Part shown: positions 45,669 to 56,713 of the stretch, piece by piece
How positions within the stretch are numbered: position 1 is the first letter of the stretch
Layout: every line of letters starts with the position of its first letter
Made by a program: the position numbers and the translations under genes
Assembly (NCBI RefSeq): GCF_013373865.1
Contig: NC_050473.1
Coordinates: 23,177,979 to 23,241,978 of the forward strand
Source of the DNA: Monomorium pharaonis
Lineage: Eukaryota; Arthropoda; Insecta; Hymenoptera; Formicidae
Reading direction: 5' to 3'
Length of the DNA stretch: 64,000 bases
The notes under the pieces: model-generated
Told to the model about the DNA's origin: nothing
The model's input: only the letters and a program-made list of their open reading frames with translations
Databases searched by the model: none

Positions 45669-46358
45669 TAGCTGTAAAGGAATTACACGTCATTATTACA
45701 CATGTAGTTATTGATAGTTTTATATAATGACTATAATATTATAAAGCACATATACATATAACAATAAACACGTTTGCTTAATATTATATCAATGCTGACT
45801 AGCTTAAAAAAATAAACCTATGATTAAATCGTTCATCTTTAAAACTTTAAAAGCTTTTTTAGGTGTTCTTCCTGCCCAATTAAAGTTTTTAGCGTAATTA
45901 TTTGTTATTAATTTTTCTAGCATTCTTCTTGTTATCTGTGCAATTGTTGTACCACCTGATATAGCTAACATATGTACCTTTAGAAAAATAATAACGTATT
46001 AATGTAATAAAAAATTTATGTATATTAAAAAACAGATCAAACAGAATACAAAAATATATAAAAAGATTTAATGGGTTATATTTACCATGTATTCAAAGTT
46101 TTGTTTTATATTTAAAAATCTTTCAATATTTTCCAAACTTTTATCAGTGTCAACTGGTATTTCGGGAACATTTTCCACATGGGGTATTCTCGATGGTCGA
46201 AAATGTGATACAAGTTGTTTGACTATCGGAAGAAGCAAGTTCACAGAATTTTCTAAGCTCACTAATTTTGTTAGAATAAGGCAAGAGAAATCTAAAAATA
46301 ACAATCTATATTAAAGAAAATTTTTTTTTTTTAAATTAGTTAATTTGTTTATTACTGT

Positions 46359-46397
<39 letters not shown>

Positions 46398-46789
46398 TAT
46401 TATATTTTGTTAATGTACATATTTACTTGACAAGATGTAATATTTAAAATTAATTATTAATCTTACAAGAATAAAATTCGTAATTATAGAAATGTAAAAG
46501 AATAAAATTTAAATACATAAAAATATAATATATGTATAACATTAAAAAGTTAAATAGTGAATAAAAAATAAATTACACAGTATAGCAGCACAATAAATAA
46601 TAAATCAGTATTCAAAATAATAACTAACTAATTAAAACACAATTGTTCTAAAAGAAAAACGACTTCTATGTAGATAAAAATACAGATTATTCAGAATTTT
46701 ATTATGTGTGTATAGTATATCTCCAATAGGAAGATTATCGCTAAGTTATATGTTTTTATAAAAATTGCTAATGTATGTTACAGATTTAG

Positions 46790-47640
46790 TCTTGTTTGTA
46801 CAGAAAAGTTTATATTAACATTTTATCTGATTTGTATAATTCTGAACTGGTTAATGTTCTGGATGTATTCTGTAGAGAATTAATGTCTCTCCCTGAAAAA
46901 CTAGTTGCAATAGGTATACATCTTGAAAAATTATTAGCTGTCGATGTTAATGGTTCGGAAAAATTATTTAAAGATCTTGGTGAAATATCACAATTTTTTG
47001 TTAATTCTGATACTGGAGGAAATGGGCTCTTATTGCTTGATATCTCTTCATTATTATCAAAATCTAAATGAATTATAAAAATTAAATACTAAACGTTAAA
47101 TAAATTACATAATAAATGAATAAAAAAATAATAAATCAATTTATAATCAATAATAATTAATAAATCAATTAACAATCAATAATAATTAATTTATTAAAGC
47201 ATAATTGTTCCAAAAAAGCTATGTTTATATAGATAAAAATGTAAATTATTCAGAATATTATTCTATGCAGTATATCTCAAGAGCAAATTATCGCTAAGTT
47301 ATAAATTTTTTTTTATAAAATTACTAATCTGTTATACTAATAATCTTATTCAGGAAATATTATATTAACATTTTACCCGATGTGTGAAATTCTGAATTAA
47401 TTAATGTAGTTCTGAATGTATTCTTCGGAGAATTAGTTGCTCTTTCTAAAAAACTAATTGCACTAGATGTACGCGTATGTTTTAAAAAATTGTCTGTTGA
47501 TGGTTCAGAAAAATTGCTTTTAAATCTTTTTGTTATAACACCACTATTTTTTGTTGATGTTATTCTTGGTATTGCAGGAGGAGATGGAATTTTATTGCGT
47601 GATACTCATTCAGTACTATCAGAATCTGAAGAATCCGAAA
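46790..47640 (-). repeat. Tandemly duplicated exon segment of the DUF4806 gene
   Basis: Minus-strand reading of 47640-47370 gives VSRNKIPSPPAIPRITSTKN, NFSEP and a final KMLI-stop. Reading of 47071-46795 gives EEISSNKSPFPPVSELTKNC, NFSEP and again KMLI-stop. Flanks also match (TTATCGCTAAGTTATA at 46726-46751 and 47290-47303). The unit is about 0.56 kb and protein-level divergence is considerable, so the duplication is old. Confidence 0.75.
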
Positions 47641-48734
47641 TAATTTGATTTCTTTTTGTTCTTTTTGTCGATTTTGTTTGTTGCTGGGTTTTAAGTAATT
47701 CTACATCAGTTTCTAGAGCAGACGTAAGTTCAGCATCTGGTAATTTTTTCCTCGCATCATTGTAAGAAACTAAAATAATAATAACGTTATAAAATATCCA
47801 TTTTTTTATTTAAAACTAAATGTCATTAAAAAATTAAGTATATAATGAAAAATAAATAAAAATTATATTCATAAATATTTTATAAAATAAATATAATATA
47901 TTGCCTCGAATATATATGACAAGTCTCTAATATTATACGTATAACAAAATTACACCATAAAATAAATTTTTATATAAAATTTAAAAATAATAAAATAATA
48001 TGTACTATATACTAAGAAAAAATACATAGGTAAACTGTAATAAATAATCTATTAACTTTCTAATTTCTATTATATGTTAAATCTTGATAATAATTGTAAA
48101 TAAACCAAAAATAAGTATTTTTTATCTCTTTTTATAAAACAAAAGCATATTTACCATATGTATGCAATATTCTGCATTTATATTTTCTCCAGTTTTTTTC
48201 CGGTAAATAGCATTTTTCAATAGCTTTACGAATTTGTGTTGCGGAAATTTTTTGAGGCCACAAACAATACCACACTTTCTCCTCTTTTTTTAACCAAATA
48301 TTGGGAACCACCTCAACAGGCTTTGATCCATCACCATTTGTAAATTCTACTAATAAATACATTTTTATAATCTAAAATATAAATATAAACAAAAAACAAA
48401 CATAAAAAAGAATAGACGCTTATTGCATTCAATATTTTTTTAAAATATAAAATTAATGTTGCACGGACATTTAAAATTAATTAAAAATTTTTATCAAATA
48501 AAGTAAAACATTCAAGTAAACATTTAAAATTTTAATTGTATTTAACTGTATAAAATGATCTCAAAATCTATTTTGAAAAAATCATTTTCAATAAGATTAT
48601 CAATTTTACATAGCTTAGAAAACTATTATTGCTCTTTACAATAAAACAATATGTACATATCCTAAATCTATAAAGTAATAAACATATATATATCAAAAAT
48701 TTATAAAATAATATACAAAAATATATACAATAAG

Positions 48735-50581
48735 ATACATTATAATTATAATTCGTGATGAAGAGGAAATACAATGTAAGTTCCTTCTTCGTATGCGGGT
48801 AATAACATGTTTTTACATTTTACTGATGCAAAAGGAAATTCTTCTATGTTAGATGATATGTCAGACACCTTAAAAATGTTTAATAATTTGGATGAACATG
48901 GATAATCATAAAATTCAGAAACTTTTAAGAATCGACGACAAATTATTGAATAAAATTGATCTTCCAAACACAGAATATTTATAATCTGAACAATGACATC
49001 TCCTTCTATTGAAACGCAATTGTCAGGCGAAAAAATCGTTAAAACATATGTTTTCAGTTTCTTGCAAAATTGAATCAGTTTGATCTCTGAGTGTAGGTCC
49101 TTCGAAATGTTTTTGTTTAGGTTCTAATTTAGTTGCTGGTAATTTAATCGTTGAAGAATTAAAGAGTTCAGATATACGTCTACAAAGTTGTGCATGAGGA
49201 TTTGCAGTTGATCTTACAAGTGTTTTTAATTTTCCCAAATAATTTTCAAAAGGAAAGCAACTAATTGTGTTCAAATTACCAGGATTCCTTACATCTGTTA
49301 AATAAATGAATTAAACCGTGAATATTATACGTTACTATTTCTTTTCCATAAAATATTGCAAAATACTTTACAAAATTATACAAAACTTCTTCTGCAAAAT
49401 CAATATATTTAGAAATATGATCATTACACAAAATTGTTATACCGACATGAAACATTAAAAGATAATTATAAAGTTGTTTAGTTAAAATATTTATTAAAGA
49501 AACTGGACCACATATAAGAAGAATAATCTATATTCATTTGCTTTCCATCGACTTAAGTCTGATATGGCTCTACATTTTCTAGGAAATTCATGTACTATAT
49601 AAGAAGGCAATAAAATTAATCTATCTGATAAATTATTAAATTATTATATTTTTTGCAGATAATTTAAATAAAGGTTTCCCTTTAATTCCCTTTAATACCC
49701 ACAATATTAACAATTTTCTTATCATACCTAAATGTATCAAATGCATGGGATCTAATGGAACCTGATTCACTAAATTTAAGTTTAGATTCAATAAAGGAAA
49801 TCTTCCCTTATGATGTTCCTCTTGTACTTGTTCATTAAAAGTTTCTTTTGTTCTAAGTTGTCCACTTTTACATGAAAAAATAATTTTATTTTTGTAGTTT
49901 TCTTCAATATCACATTTTTCGCATCCATACTTAGAATTATAACATATGCACAATATTTTACAAAAGCACGTGCAGGAGCATCACATATCAGAGACCTGAT
50001 TCTAATTTGAAATAATTTATGGTCTATTTGAATACCATTCTCTAATATATCATTACGTTCACGTATTAAATCTTGTAAATAAAGATCAATAGGTTGTGGC
50101 TTTCCTTTGCCAGTGAATAAACCTACTATAAATGGTATATTTGATGATGTTAAAATTAATGATCTACAAAGAATTGGCCAGACACATATGCTGTTACTTT
50201 TAAATAAAGGTAAACTATCTATGTTAAAATCTAAATCAATAATTTTTGAGCATGGTTCTTTTTGTAAAAGAGGCTGCAATTGCTTACGTATACCAAAGTA
50301 AGTAAATTTTCCGTTTTGAAAATTAATTGAATTTATAGTTCTCGGAGTGTCTAACAAAGATCTTCCAGATAATGGTAAAGATATATCACAATGAAATTGC
50401 CTTAGTAATGATAATAATTTATCTAATGCTGATAATGTAATATTATGTGCGAGGACCCACTTTCTTAATTTATTTTGGAAATTGTCAGATAAATTATCTG
50501 ATTCAGTTTCTGAATCAGATAAACTTTTTGAAGAATCACATTTTTTAGGACTACATGATTCTTGAAATATTTCAGATATAT
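48735..50581 (-). pseudogene. tnp2/CACTA-like transposase, copy B (5'-truncated)
   Basis: From 50581 down: an acidic serine-rich lead (SDSETESDNLSDNFQNKLRK), then KWVLAHNITLSALDKLLSLL and SGRSLLDTPRT, TYFGIRKQLQPLL, FNIDSLPLFKSNSICVWPIL, RSLICDAPARAFVK, YGCEKCDIEE, EEHHKGRFPLLNL, VNQVPLDPMHLIHLGMIRK, FPFENYLGKLKTLVRS, KQKHFEGPTLRDQ and, at the end, YEEGTYIVFPLHHEL. Frameshifts lie near 49950 and between 49620 and 49280. The N-terminus is cut by a MITE at 50583. It shares every block with copy A but at clearly lower identity than a recent duplicate would show, so the two represent different subfamilies. Confidence 0.78.
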
Positions 50582-50582
50582 T

Positions 50583-50759
50583 CCCACACAGAACATAATA
50601 TGTATTACATATCTAATGGATATCCTCGACAGATATTAGGGAATATCCATGAATATATAGAAAATATCCATTAGACATGCTATAAATATCCAGATGTCCG
50701 CCATATGCAATCTAGTAAATATCCATTAGATATGTAATACATATTATGTTCTGTGTGGG
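50583..50759. mobile_element. 177-bp hairpin MITE with CCCACACAG ends
   Basis: Ends are CCCACACAGAACATAATATG and its inverse; the inverted similarity runs about 45 bp (through ATTACATATCTAATGGATAT). GGATATC/GATATCC words fill the loop and continue in 50760-50900. A related end, CCCACACAGCACAC, occurs at 51156. It cuts the N-terminal region of transposase copy B. Confidence 0.85.
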
Positions 50760-50916
50760 ATATAAATCAATATCCAGTCGACATCTATAGCAGTGTCCAG
50801 TGGATATTTGTGTCGATATCCAGTAGATATTTGCATAAGTCTTCAGTGGATATTTATGTAAATATCCCATAGATATTTATGTAGATATCCATTGCATGTA
50901 TATTGGTATTCACTTA

Positions 50917-51088
50917 ATAAAAAATTAAAAGTTCAAATTATTGCTACGATAATTTCGTAAGAGGAAGAAGACTATACATGTTTCAACGACAGTTGTACCT
51001 GTTAAAGCATGTTTAATCTCTGTACCCGAGAAAATGATCACTTATCCAAGTATCAACCATCGCCGACGTTGCTTGACTTCGAAGACCA
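50917..51088 (-). mobile_element. 5S-rRNA-derived SINE fragment 1
   Basis: On the minus strand from 51088: GAAGTCAAGCAACGTCGGCG, then GGTTGATACTTGGATAAGTG, matching the second half of insect 5S rRNA (internal control region with the ACTTGGATGGG motif). A non-5S body follows (AGATTAAACATGCTTTAAC, GTCTTCTTCCTCTTAC) and an AT-rich tail. SINE3-type elements are known to use a 5S promoter. It is 5'-truncated. Confidence 0.7.
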
Positions 51089-51155
51089 TACGCATCCTAA
51101 CGCTTCGTGATGATCTATGAGTACTTCTTGTTTATGCATACATATTTGTTATAAC

Positions 51156-51360
51156 CCACACAGCACACTTTATCCTAGGGATGTCCCTGGGATGTTATTT
51201 TGGGATATCGCAATATCGTTGGATATCCGTCTGCAATATCCAAGGGATATCCAAGGGATGCACAAATGTCCACCGATTTGACATCCTGTAGATATCTCAA
51301 ACGATATCCAAAGGATGTCCAAGGGATTTCCTGAGATATCGTAATATACCCTAGTGAAAA
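51156..51360. repeat. GGATATCC-rich MITE-like repeat
   Basis: It begins CCCACACAGCACAC, like the 50.58-kb MITE end, and contains many GGGATATCC / AAGGGATGT words. No inverted end was found, so this is probably half of a related hairpin element. 51361-51540 is AT-rich without features. Confidence 0.45.
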
Positions 51361-51540
51361 AATTTGTTAGAATTAAAAAAATTTTTTTTCAGGATTTTTG
51401 ACAAAATATTCCGATTTTTTATAAGAATTGAAACGTTTCTCGGAAAAACTTTAAAAATGAAAATTTTTGATTAATTTAGAAAATTTTTGAATATTTCTAA
51501 GTATTTTTGAGAGTTTCTAAGAATTGAAAAAAACTTGAAG

Positions 51541-51713
51541 AAAAAATAAAAAATTCTAATTATTTTTACGGTAATCTTGTAAGAGGAAGAAGACTATAAC
51601 AACATGTTTCAGTCAAGCCACAGTCGTACCCGTTAAAGCATGTTTAATCTCTATATCTGAAAAAACGGTCACCCATCCAAGTGTCAACCATCGCCGACGT
51701 TGCTTGACAGTAG
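51541..51713 (-). mobile_element. 5S-rRNA-derived SINE fragment 2
   Basis: It has the same architecture and orientation as the fragment at 50.92-51.09 kb. On the minus strand, ACTTGGATGGGTGACC (51683-51668) matches the 5S rRNA internal control region, preceded by AAGCAACGTCGGCG and followed by the same body (AACATGCTTTAACGGGTAC). Two dispersed-type copies 0.6 kb apart in the same orientation support a SINE family rather than a 5S pseudogene. Confidence 0.72.
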
Positions 51714-51729
51714 GTATAAGGGGCCGGTA

Positions 51730-51840
51730 TCGCTCCATGGGAAAACGGGCGGGGTGCGAGGCGCGGGGGATGACGTCACGCGGAAGCGGTAGAAAAACCG
51801 GACCGCATCAGGGTCCGTTTGGAGAGGGAGGGGAAGGGGA
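51730..51840 (+). promoter_or_regulatory. GC-rich block with CRE palindrome
   Basis: TGACGTCA lies at 51771-51778 in GGCGCGGGGGATGACGTCAC, almost identical to the leader of LINE B at 12289-12308, with further GGGTCCG and GGGAGAGG-type words after it. This may be a leader fragment of a related LINE or a shared promoter module. Confidence 0.5.
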
Positions 51841-52140
51841 CCGCAATAAAAACCCTGCCTAGATACTCAACAAAGTGTCTCATTAGGAAACGACCTTAGA
51901 TCAGTATCGATAATTTTTATTAGAAAAGCGATTTTTCAGGCTGCCGTTTATCTAATATTATTTGCCTCGTTGGTGCCAATTTTTTCACAATAAGCACCTT
52001 TTTCTTCTTTGGGGAAGGAGCTACAATAAAACCTGCTTTAGATACTTGGCACTCATTAGAAAACAACCGTATAAATGTCAATGTGATATTTTTATTAGGA
52101 AACCGATTTTTGCTGCTGCCGCGTTCCTAATATTTTTTTC
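51840..52140. repeat. Two tandem copies of a 125-170 bp unit
   Basis: 51843-51965 and 52022-52136 share CAATAAAA-CCTGC..AGATACT, CTCATTAG-AAAC-ACC, TTTTTATTAG and GCGATTTTT/CCGATTTTT..GCTGCCG. They stand between the CRE block and the next coding relic and could be regulatory repeats. 52140-52460 has a weak exon-like segment near 52345-52390 but nothing firm. Confidence 0.6.
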
Positions 52141-52461
52141 GCCAAAGAAAGAAACTTTAATGTCTCGTCGGCGCTAAATTTTTATTGTAGCATCATTTTC
52201 TTCTATTGTCATGGCCCTTAGATACTTTCGTCTGCGGGAAGGTACATAGTGGTGCAGGAGATGATTATGATGTCACATAGAGAGTAGGGATGCATTTTTC
52301 CGTATTTTTGGAGACCGCAGTAAGTTTCGTTTTGTCGAATCTTTTCAGTATAGTTCCAAGATGCAACCGGTAACAATTGAATCCTACTCAAGGTGTAAGT
52401 ATAAGTGTTAGTGCAAGTGTATGTGCAGTGCAATGTGTAAACAAGTAAATATTTTTTTTTA

Positions 52462-52899
52462 GTACGTGTACGTAGACGGGACACCGCAGCAGTGGGTCTT
52501 ACTCTACAATAGACTAGATGTAGAAATACCTAGCAGCAGCACTGTTACAGCCATTCCCCTAGGAGAAGGCGGATTGGTTTCCGTTCGCGAGCCCATAGGA
52601 CAACAAGTAAGTTTTAATATATATATATTTAAAAAGTATATGTAATTAAATATAAAAGAATTTTTTTAAAATTTAATTTTTTAGCGTACAATTAATCCTG
52701 AAGATATCCGTATACGCGGGTACATTAACGTAAAAGAAAAATTTTAGAAACAATATTTCCGTAACGTTGACCGACAAAGAAACGATGAGCTGATTGACCA
52801 CTCGTATGATCAATTCGGATTTGCTGACGTCTTAGACTTGCGGCGTCTATTTGGCATGAAGCCGCTCATAGATCCAGTCCAAGAGTTCTGGATCTAATT
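52462..52899 (+). pseudogene. Unrecognised two-exon coding relic
   Basis: After a T-rich tract and TTAG, one frame reads YVYVDGTPQQWVLLYNRLDV, EIPSSSTVTAIPLGEGGLVS, VREPIGQQ and meets a perfect donor (CAA|GTAAGT at 52608). An intron of about 76 bp ends in TTTTTTAG, and the same phase continues RTINPEDIRIRGYINVKEKF, one TAG stop, then KQYFRNVDRQRNDELIDHSY, DQFGFADVLDLRRLFGMKPL and IDPVQEFWI to a TAA at 52897. Splice sites, phase and a protein-like composition with a single stop argue for a real gene. I do not recognise the family. An upstream exon probably exists (a GT donor at about 52397 fits), but its start is unclear. It lies between the promoter-like block and a foldback element. Confidence 0.5.
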
Positions 52900-52900
52900 A

Positions 52901-53807
52901 CACAGGCACACAAAAAAAAAAGTGGTTGGTTTGGCGGACTAGACTAGTCAATCTTTATGTATTTCGACCCGCTGAATCCGAATCTGAAGTCAGAATTGCA
53001 AAGTTAGCTCGCATTTTCTAATCTCAAAAAAATTTTTTTTTTAAATATTGGTCCGGTGGGTCAGACTAGTCAATTCTTATGTATTTTGACCCGCTGAATC
53101 CGAATCCAAGGTCAGAATTGCAAAATTAGCTCGCATTTGCTAACCTAAAACAAAAAAATTTTTTTTTTTAAATGATGGCCCGGCAAACCAAACTAGTTTA
53201 TTCTTATGTATTTTGACCCGCTGAATCCAAATCCAAGGTCAGAATTGCTGAATTGGCTTATTTTTTCCTAACCTCAAAAAAAAATTTTCTTTTAATGTTG
53301 GTCCGGCGGACCAGACTAGTCTATCCTTATGTATTTTGACCCGCTGAATCCAAATCCAAGGTGAAAATTGCTGAATTAGCTCATTTTTTCCTAACCTTAA
53401 AAAAAATTTTTTTTAGGTTAGGAAATGCGAGCTAATTTTGCAATTCTGACCTTGGATTCGGATTCAGCAGGTCAAAATACATAAGAATTGACTAGTCTGG
53501 CCCACCGGACCAATATTTAAAAAAAAATTTTTTTTTGAGGTTAGAAAATGCGAGCTAACTTTGCAATTCTGATCTTAGATTTGGATTCAGCGGATCGAAA
53601 TACATAAGGATTGACTAGTCTAGTCCGCCGGACCAACCACTTTTTTTTTGTGTGCCTGTGTAATTAAAAAAGAATTTTTTTTGTGGTTAGAAAATGCGAG
53701 CTAACTTTGCAATTCTGATCTTAGATTCGGATTCAGCGGGTCGAAATACATAAGGATTGACTAGTCTAGTCCGCCGGACCAACCACTTTTTTTTTTGTGT
53801 GCCTGTG
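52901..53807. mobile_element. CACAGG foldback element 2 (907 bp), flanked by TTA
   Basis: It has CACAGGCACACAAAAAAA ends and TTA at 52898-52900 and 53808-53810. It is made only of inward-facing units of about 125 bp (GTCCGGCGGACTAGACTAGT and related); an extra internal end copy (GTGTGCCTGTGTAA) lies at 53650-53663. It contains no coding sequence. Confidence 0.87.
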
Positions 53808-53959
53808 TTATTAAAATATTTGTCATATTTTTTTATAAATGTGTACTAATGTACTAATATGTACTAATATGTAAAACAATATGTACTAAATGTATTAAAT
53901 ATATTTTTGTTCTCATATATTTTTGATTTTTCTTTCACACTTTCCCATCCCTCACAGTA

Positions 53960-54880
53960 CTATCCTTGCACACATACACGCACACACACACAATCAGGCC
54001 TGCTCGTTTCATGGGGGGTATAGGCATACGTAGAAAAGGATAAACGGAGACGTTGAAAAGGGACGGACGATATAACAAGTATTTTCTTCTCTCCCGCACA
54101 CAGGTGTGCCTTACCCCCACTCCTGAAATTTGGGACAATCCTCGGTCTAGATCTTTGAGTATATACCCAGATAGCCAAGCGAGATTAAGCATATCGAGCA
54201 AATTAATGCACTGCTAGTATGTTGTGAACTTGCTCACAATTTGCTGTCATTGTAATTTAACGTGGAACGAAGTTAACATCAGGAGAGCAAATAACCTTCA
54301 TGAGTTTATAAAATTATAAGTGTATACATTGAGGAATAATAAACTTGTCACATTGACAGCAATTGTGCATGCATGTTGACAACTTGCCGTCAGTTTGTTG
54401 AATTCTAATGTAGAATTTTATATAATGTCAGAACAACAGACAGTTTGAGGAAACACCTTGGCTTTAGTTTGATAAAATTAATAGAGAATAAGAGACAGCA
54501 AAATAACAACACGTTGTCTTTATTTGGCTATCTGGGTATACATGGAGGAGGAATTGCTATGGTTTCATGTAGACCGAAAGTGTGTCCAAGATCTGTGCGA
54601 GAGAGAAAGGTATATCATGATACTCGCTTTCTATGCGCATGCGTTAATATCATTATCTGCACCGCAGTTTTAACACTTCTTGTGCACTTTTGTACTTATT
54701 TACAAATTGTATGTGTGTGTGAAACATACAATGCCAGTCATTGTACATATAGCGTTTAACGCATGCGCAGAGAGAGCAAGTATCATGATATACCTTTCTC
54801 TCTCGCACAGATCTTGGACACACTTTCAGTGCTGGCATTCCTCCTCCATGTATATATACTCAAAGGTCTAGATATACTAT
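53960..54880. repeat. Inverted repeats with GGCTATCTGGGTATA arms
   Basis: 54541-54650 and 54757-54850 are inverted copies (CATGGAGGAGGAATTGCT, GTGTGTCCAAGATCTGTGCG, GAGAGAAAGGTATATCATGA, CGCATGCG). A third related piece (TTTGAGTATATACCCAGATAGCC) lies at 54155-54177. A foldback element appears to have inserted into an older repeat. Frames inside (for example 54445-54759) are by-products. Confidence 0.7.
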
Positions 54881-55856
54881 GGCCCGTATTCATAGTCGAG
54901 ACTTATTTCCAAGACCGTCTTAAGTTTGGTCTTAAGATGCCCTCTAGTTTCATAGTCGACGAATAAGCAAAGACTTGAGCAAAATCTCAAGTCCTGACTT
55001 GACCAAGACGATCTTATTTCAGAACGCCTAAATGTGTTTCATAAACGTTTCTTATTCGATATAAGCACAGGCTTAAGATGATCCTATTGGTCGTTGTTTC
55101 ATAATCATTTAAGGTTATCTTATTTGACATATATATCGTAAAATAAGGTGATCTTCGTCAAGTTTGGCTAAAGGTAGACTTAAGACGTGCTTGTCGAGAA
55201 GATAGAGAGTGTAAAATATATTTTTTATAATTATGGATTTAGAAAAAAATATCGAAATTCAAGGTATTAACTTTTCAAGTGACGAAGAAGAAGAGGAAGT
55301 ATAAGTGCGTATTAACAAACGATACATTCGAGATGGCCAAAATCCCTTCGAATTTTATAACGAAAAAGAATTCAAAAGAAGATTCCGTTTCTCGAAACAC
55401 TTAGTTATGTTCGGAATATTACCATTAATAGAAGATGGACTTATGAAAACAAATAATCGTGGTTTACCAATAGCCCCGATATTACAATTATTGATCTGCT
55501 TATGTTTTTATTCAACAGCAAGTTTTCAGGTTAGTAATAAAATTGTACTATGTTTTAATAAAATATATATAATATTATAGTAATAAAATATTTATTAAAA
55601 ATGTTTTAATATTTGTATATGTTTTTTATATGTATTTATGTACATATAATATTTTAATATTACAACAAAAAAAAATGATAAAATAATAAATAGCTGTATC
55701 TTTATAGTTAATTATGGGTGATATATTACAAGTATTTCAACCAACAATTTCAAGGATTGTCTTTCGAGTGTCACTTTTAATTGCTAGCCATATAAATCGA
55801 TATATAAAGATGCCAGTATCTGATGAAGCACGCTCTGAAAATAAACGTTTATTTAA

Positions 55857-56309
55857 GAGGATGCTAAAGCCGTATGTTTTACCGACATTCTGTATTTATC
55901 ACTTAATTTCGAATTGAATTTACAGAATTGATAATCCTTTTACACTTTTAAAGTACGTAACAAATGAACCCGGGGACGATTAGATAAAGACCAAAAATGC
56001 AAAAAATTTTTTAAAGTTTATTTGTTCATAAAAATATTTGCTTCAAAATACAAGTTATGTAGCTTATACATACAAATGAATGGTGTTCCCGGGTTCGGAA
56101 TAGATTGAGGAATAAGATTATAATCGGCTTGTAAACGTAATTTGACAAATATAGTCTTATTCCTTTTATTCCAAACTGCGAGACACCATTTATTTGTAAG
56201 TATAAGCTATATAACTTGTATTTTAAAGCAAATTTTTTCATGAACAAGGATAAATAATGACTCTGCATTATCGACCTCAATCAAGTTTGATGGGCAGTTT
56301 AGCATCCTC
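55857..56309. mobile_element. 453-bp TTAA-flanked MITE in transposase exon 2
   Basis: Ends are GAGGATGCTAAA and its inverse; TTAA lies at 55853-55856 and 56310-56313. Removal restores the continuous Harbinger frame (..NKRLFK to ELGYGPG..). Inner words (GGTGTTCCCGGGTTCGGAAT) are partly palindromic. TTAA duplication is typical of piggyBac and Kolobok superfamilies. Confidence 0.88.
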
Positions 56310-56713
56310 TTAAAGAGCTTGGATATGGTCCTGGAGCTATAGGCCTCCCTTGTATTGATGGAGCAATTGACTGTACACATGTTCGATTGGTACATGCCAG
56401 ATTTCAAGCTATTGATGAAATTTTCAGAAATCGCAAAGGATACTTTTCTTTAAATGTTCAAATATGTATTTTTATTAAAAAGTTGTAAAAATAAAGTAAA
56501 ATATAAAAATAAAATAAAAATTATAAAAATATAAAAGCAGAAGTTGTATATATATATTTTTGTATTCATTCATATATGCACAAAAATTTATATTTTATTA
56601 ATGTTTTAGTCATTAAGATTATATATACATTGTCAGTACCGAAAATTTATAGTATACGTAACTATTATAGATTTTTAGTACTGACAATAAATTTCAAAAC
56701 GTAGCCTAAATTA

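Larger units (their letters stand above)
44543..48362 (-). pseudogene. DUF4806 accessory gene, copy B, multi-exon
   Basis: Exon 1 (48362-48155) gives MYLLVEFTNGDGSKPVEVVP, CLWPQKISATQIRKAI and NWRKYKCRILHTY, then a GTAAAT donor. Exon 2 (about 47774 down) gives SYNDARKKLPDAELTSALET and then charged, serine-rich sequence with an in-frame TGA; part of it is duplicated (46.8-47.6 kb). A later exon (46291-46086) gives LILTKLVSLENSVNLLLPIV to KQNFEYM, donor GTAAAT. The next (45977-45818) gives VHMLAISGGTTIAQITRRML and NFNWAGRTPKKAFKVLKM, the conserved DUF4806 heart. The last (45671 to stop 44543) gives ATVRNIDPNVTVNKIKNCIK to RARRTQQ, interrupted by a 1-kb MITE. Phases fit at the two C-terminal junctions. 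It starts 384 bp downstream of the copy-B transposase on the same strand. Molecular role unknown. Confidence 0.72.

Noticed and set aside
51585..51713. 5S rRNA gene
   Set aside because: Only the 3' half of the 5S sequence is present, diverged, and joined to an unrelated body repeated nearby.
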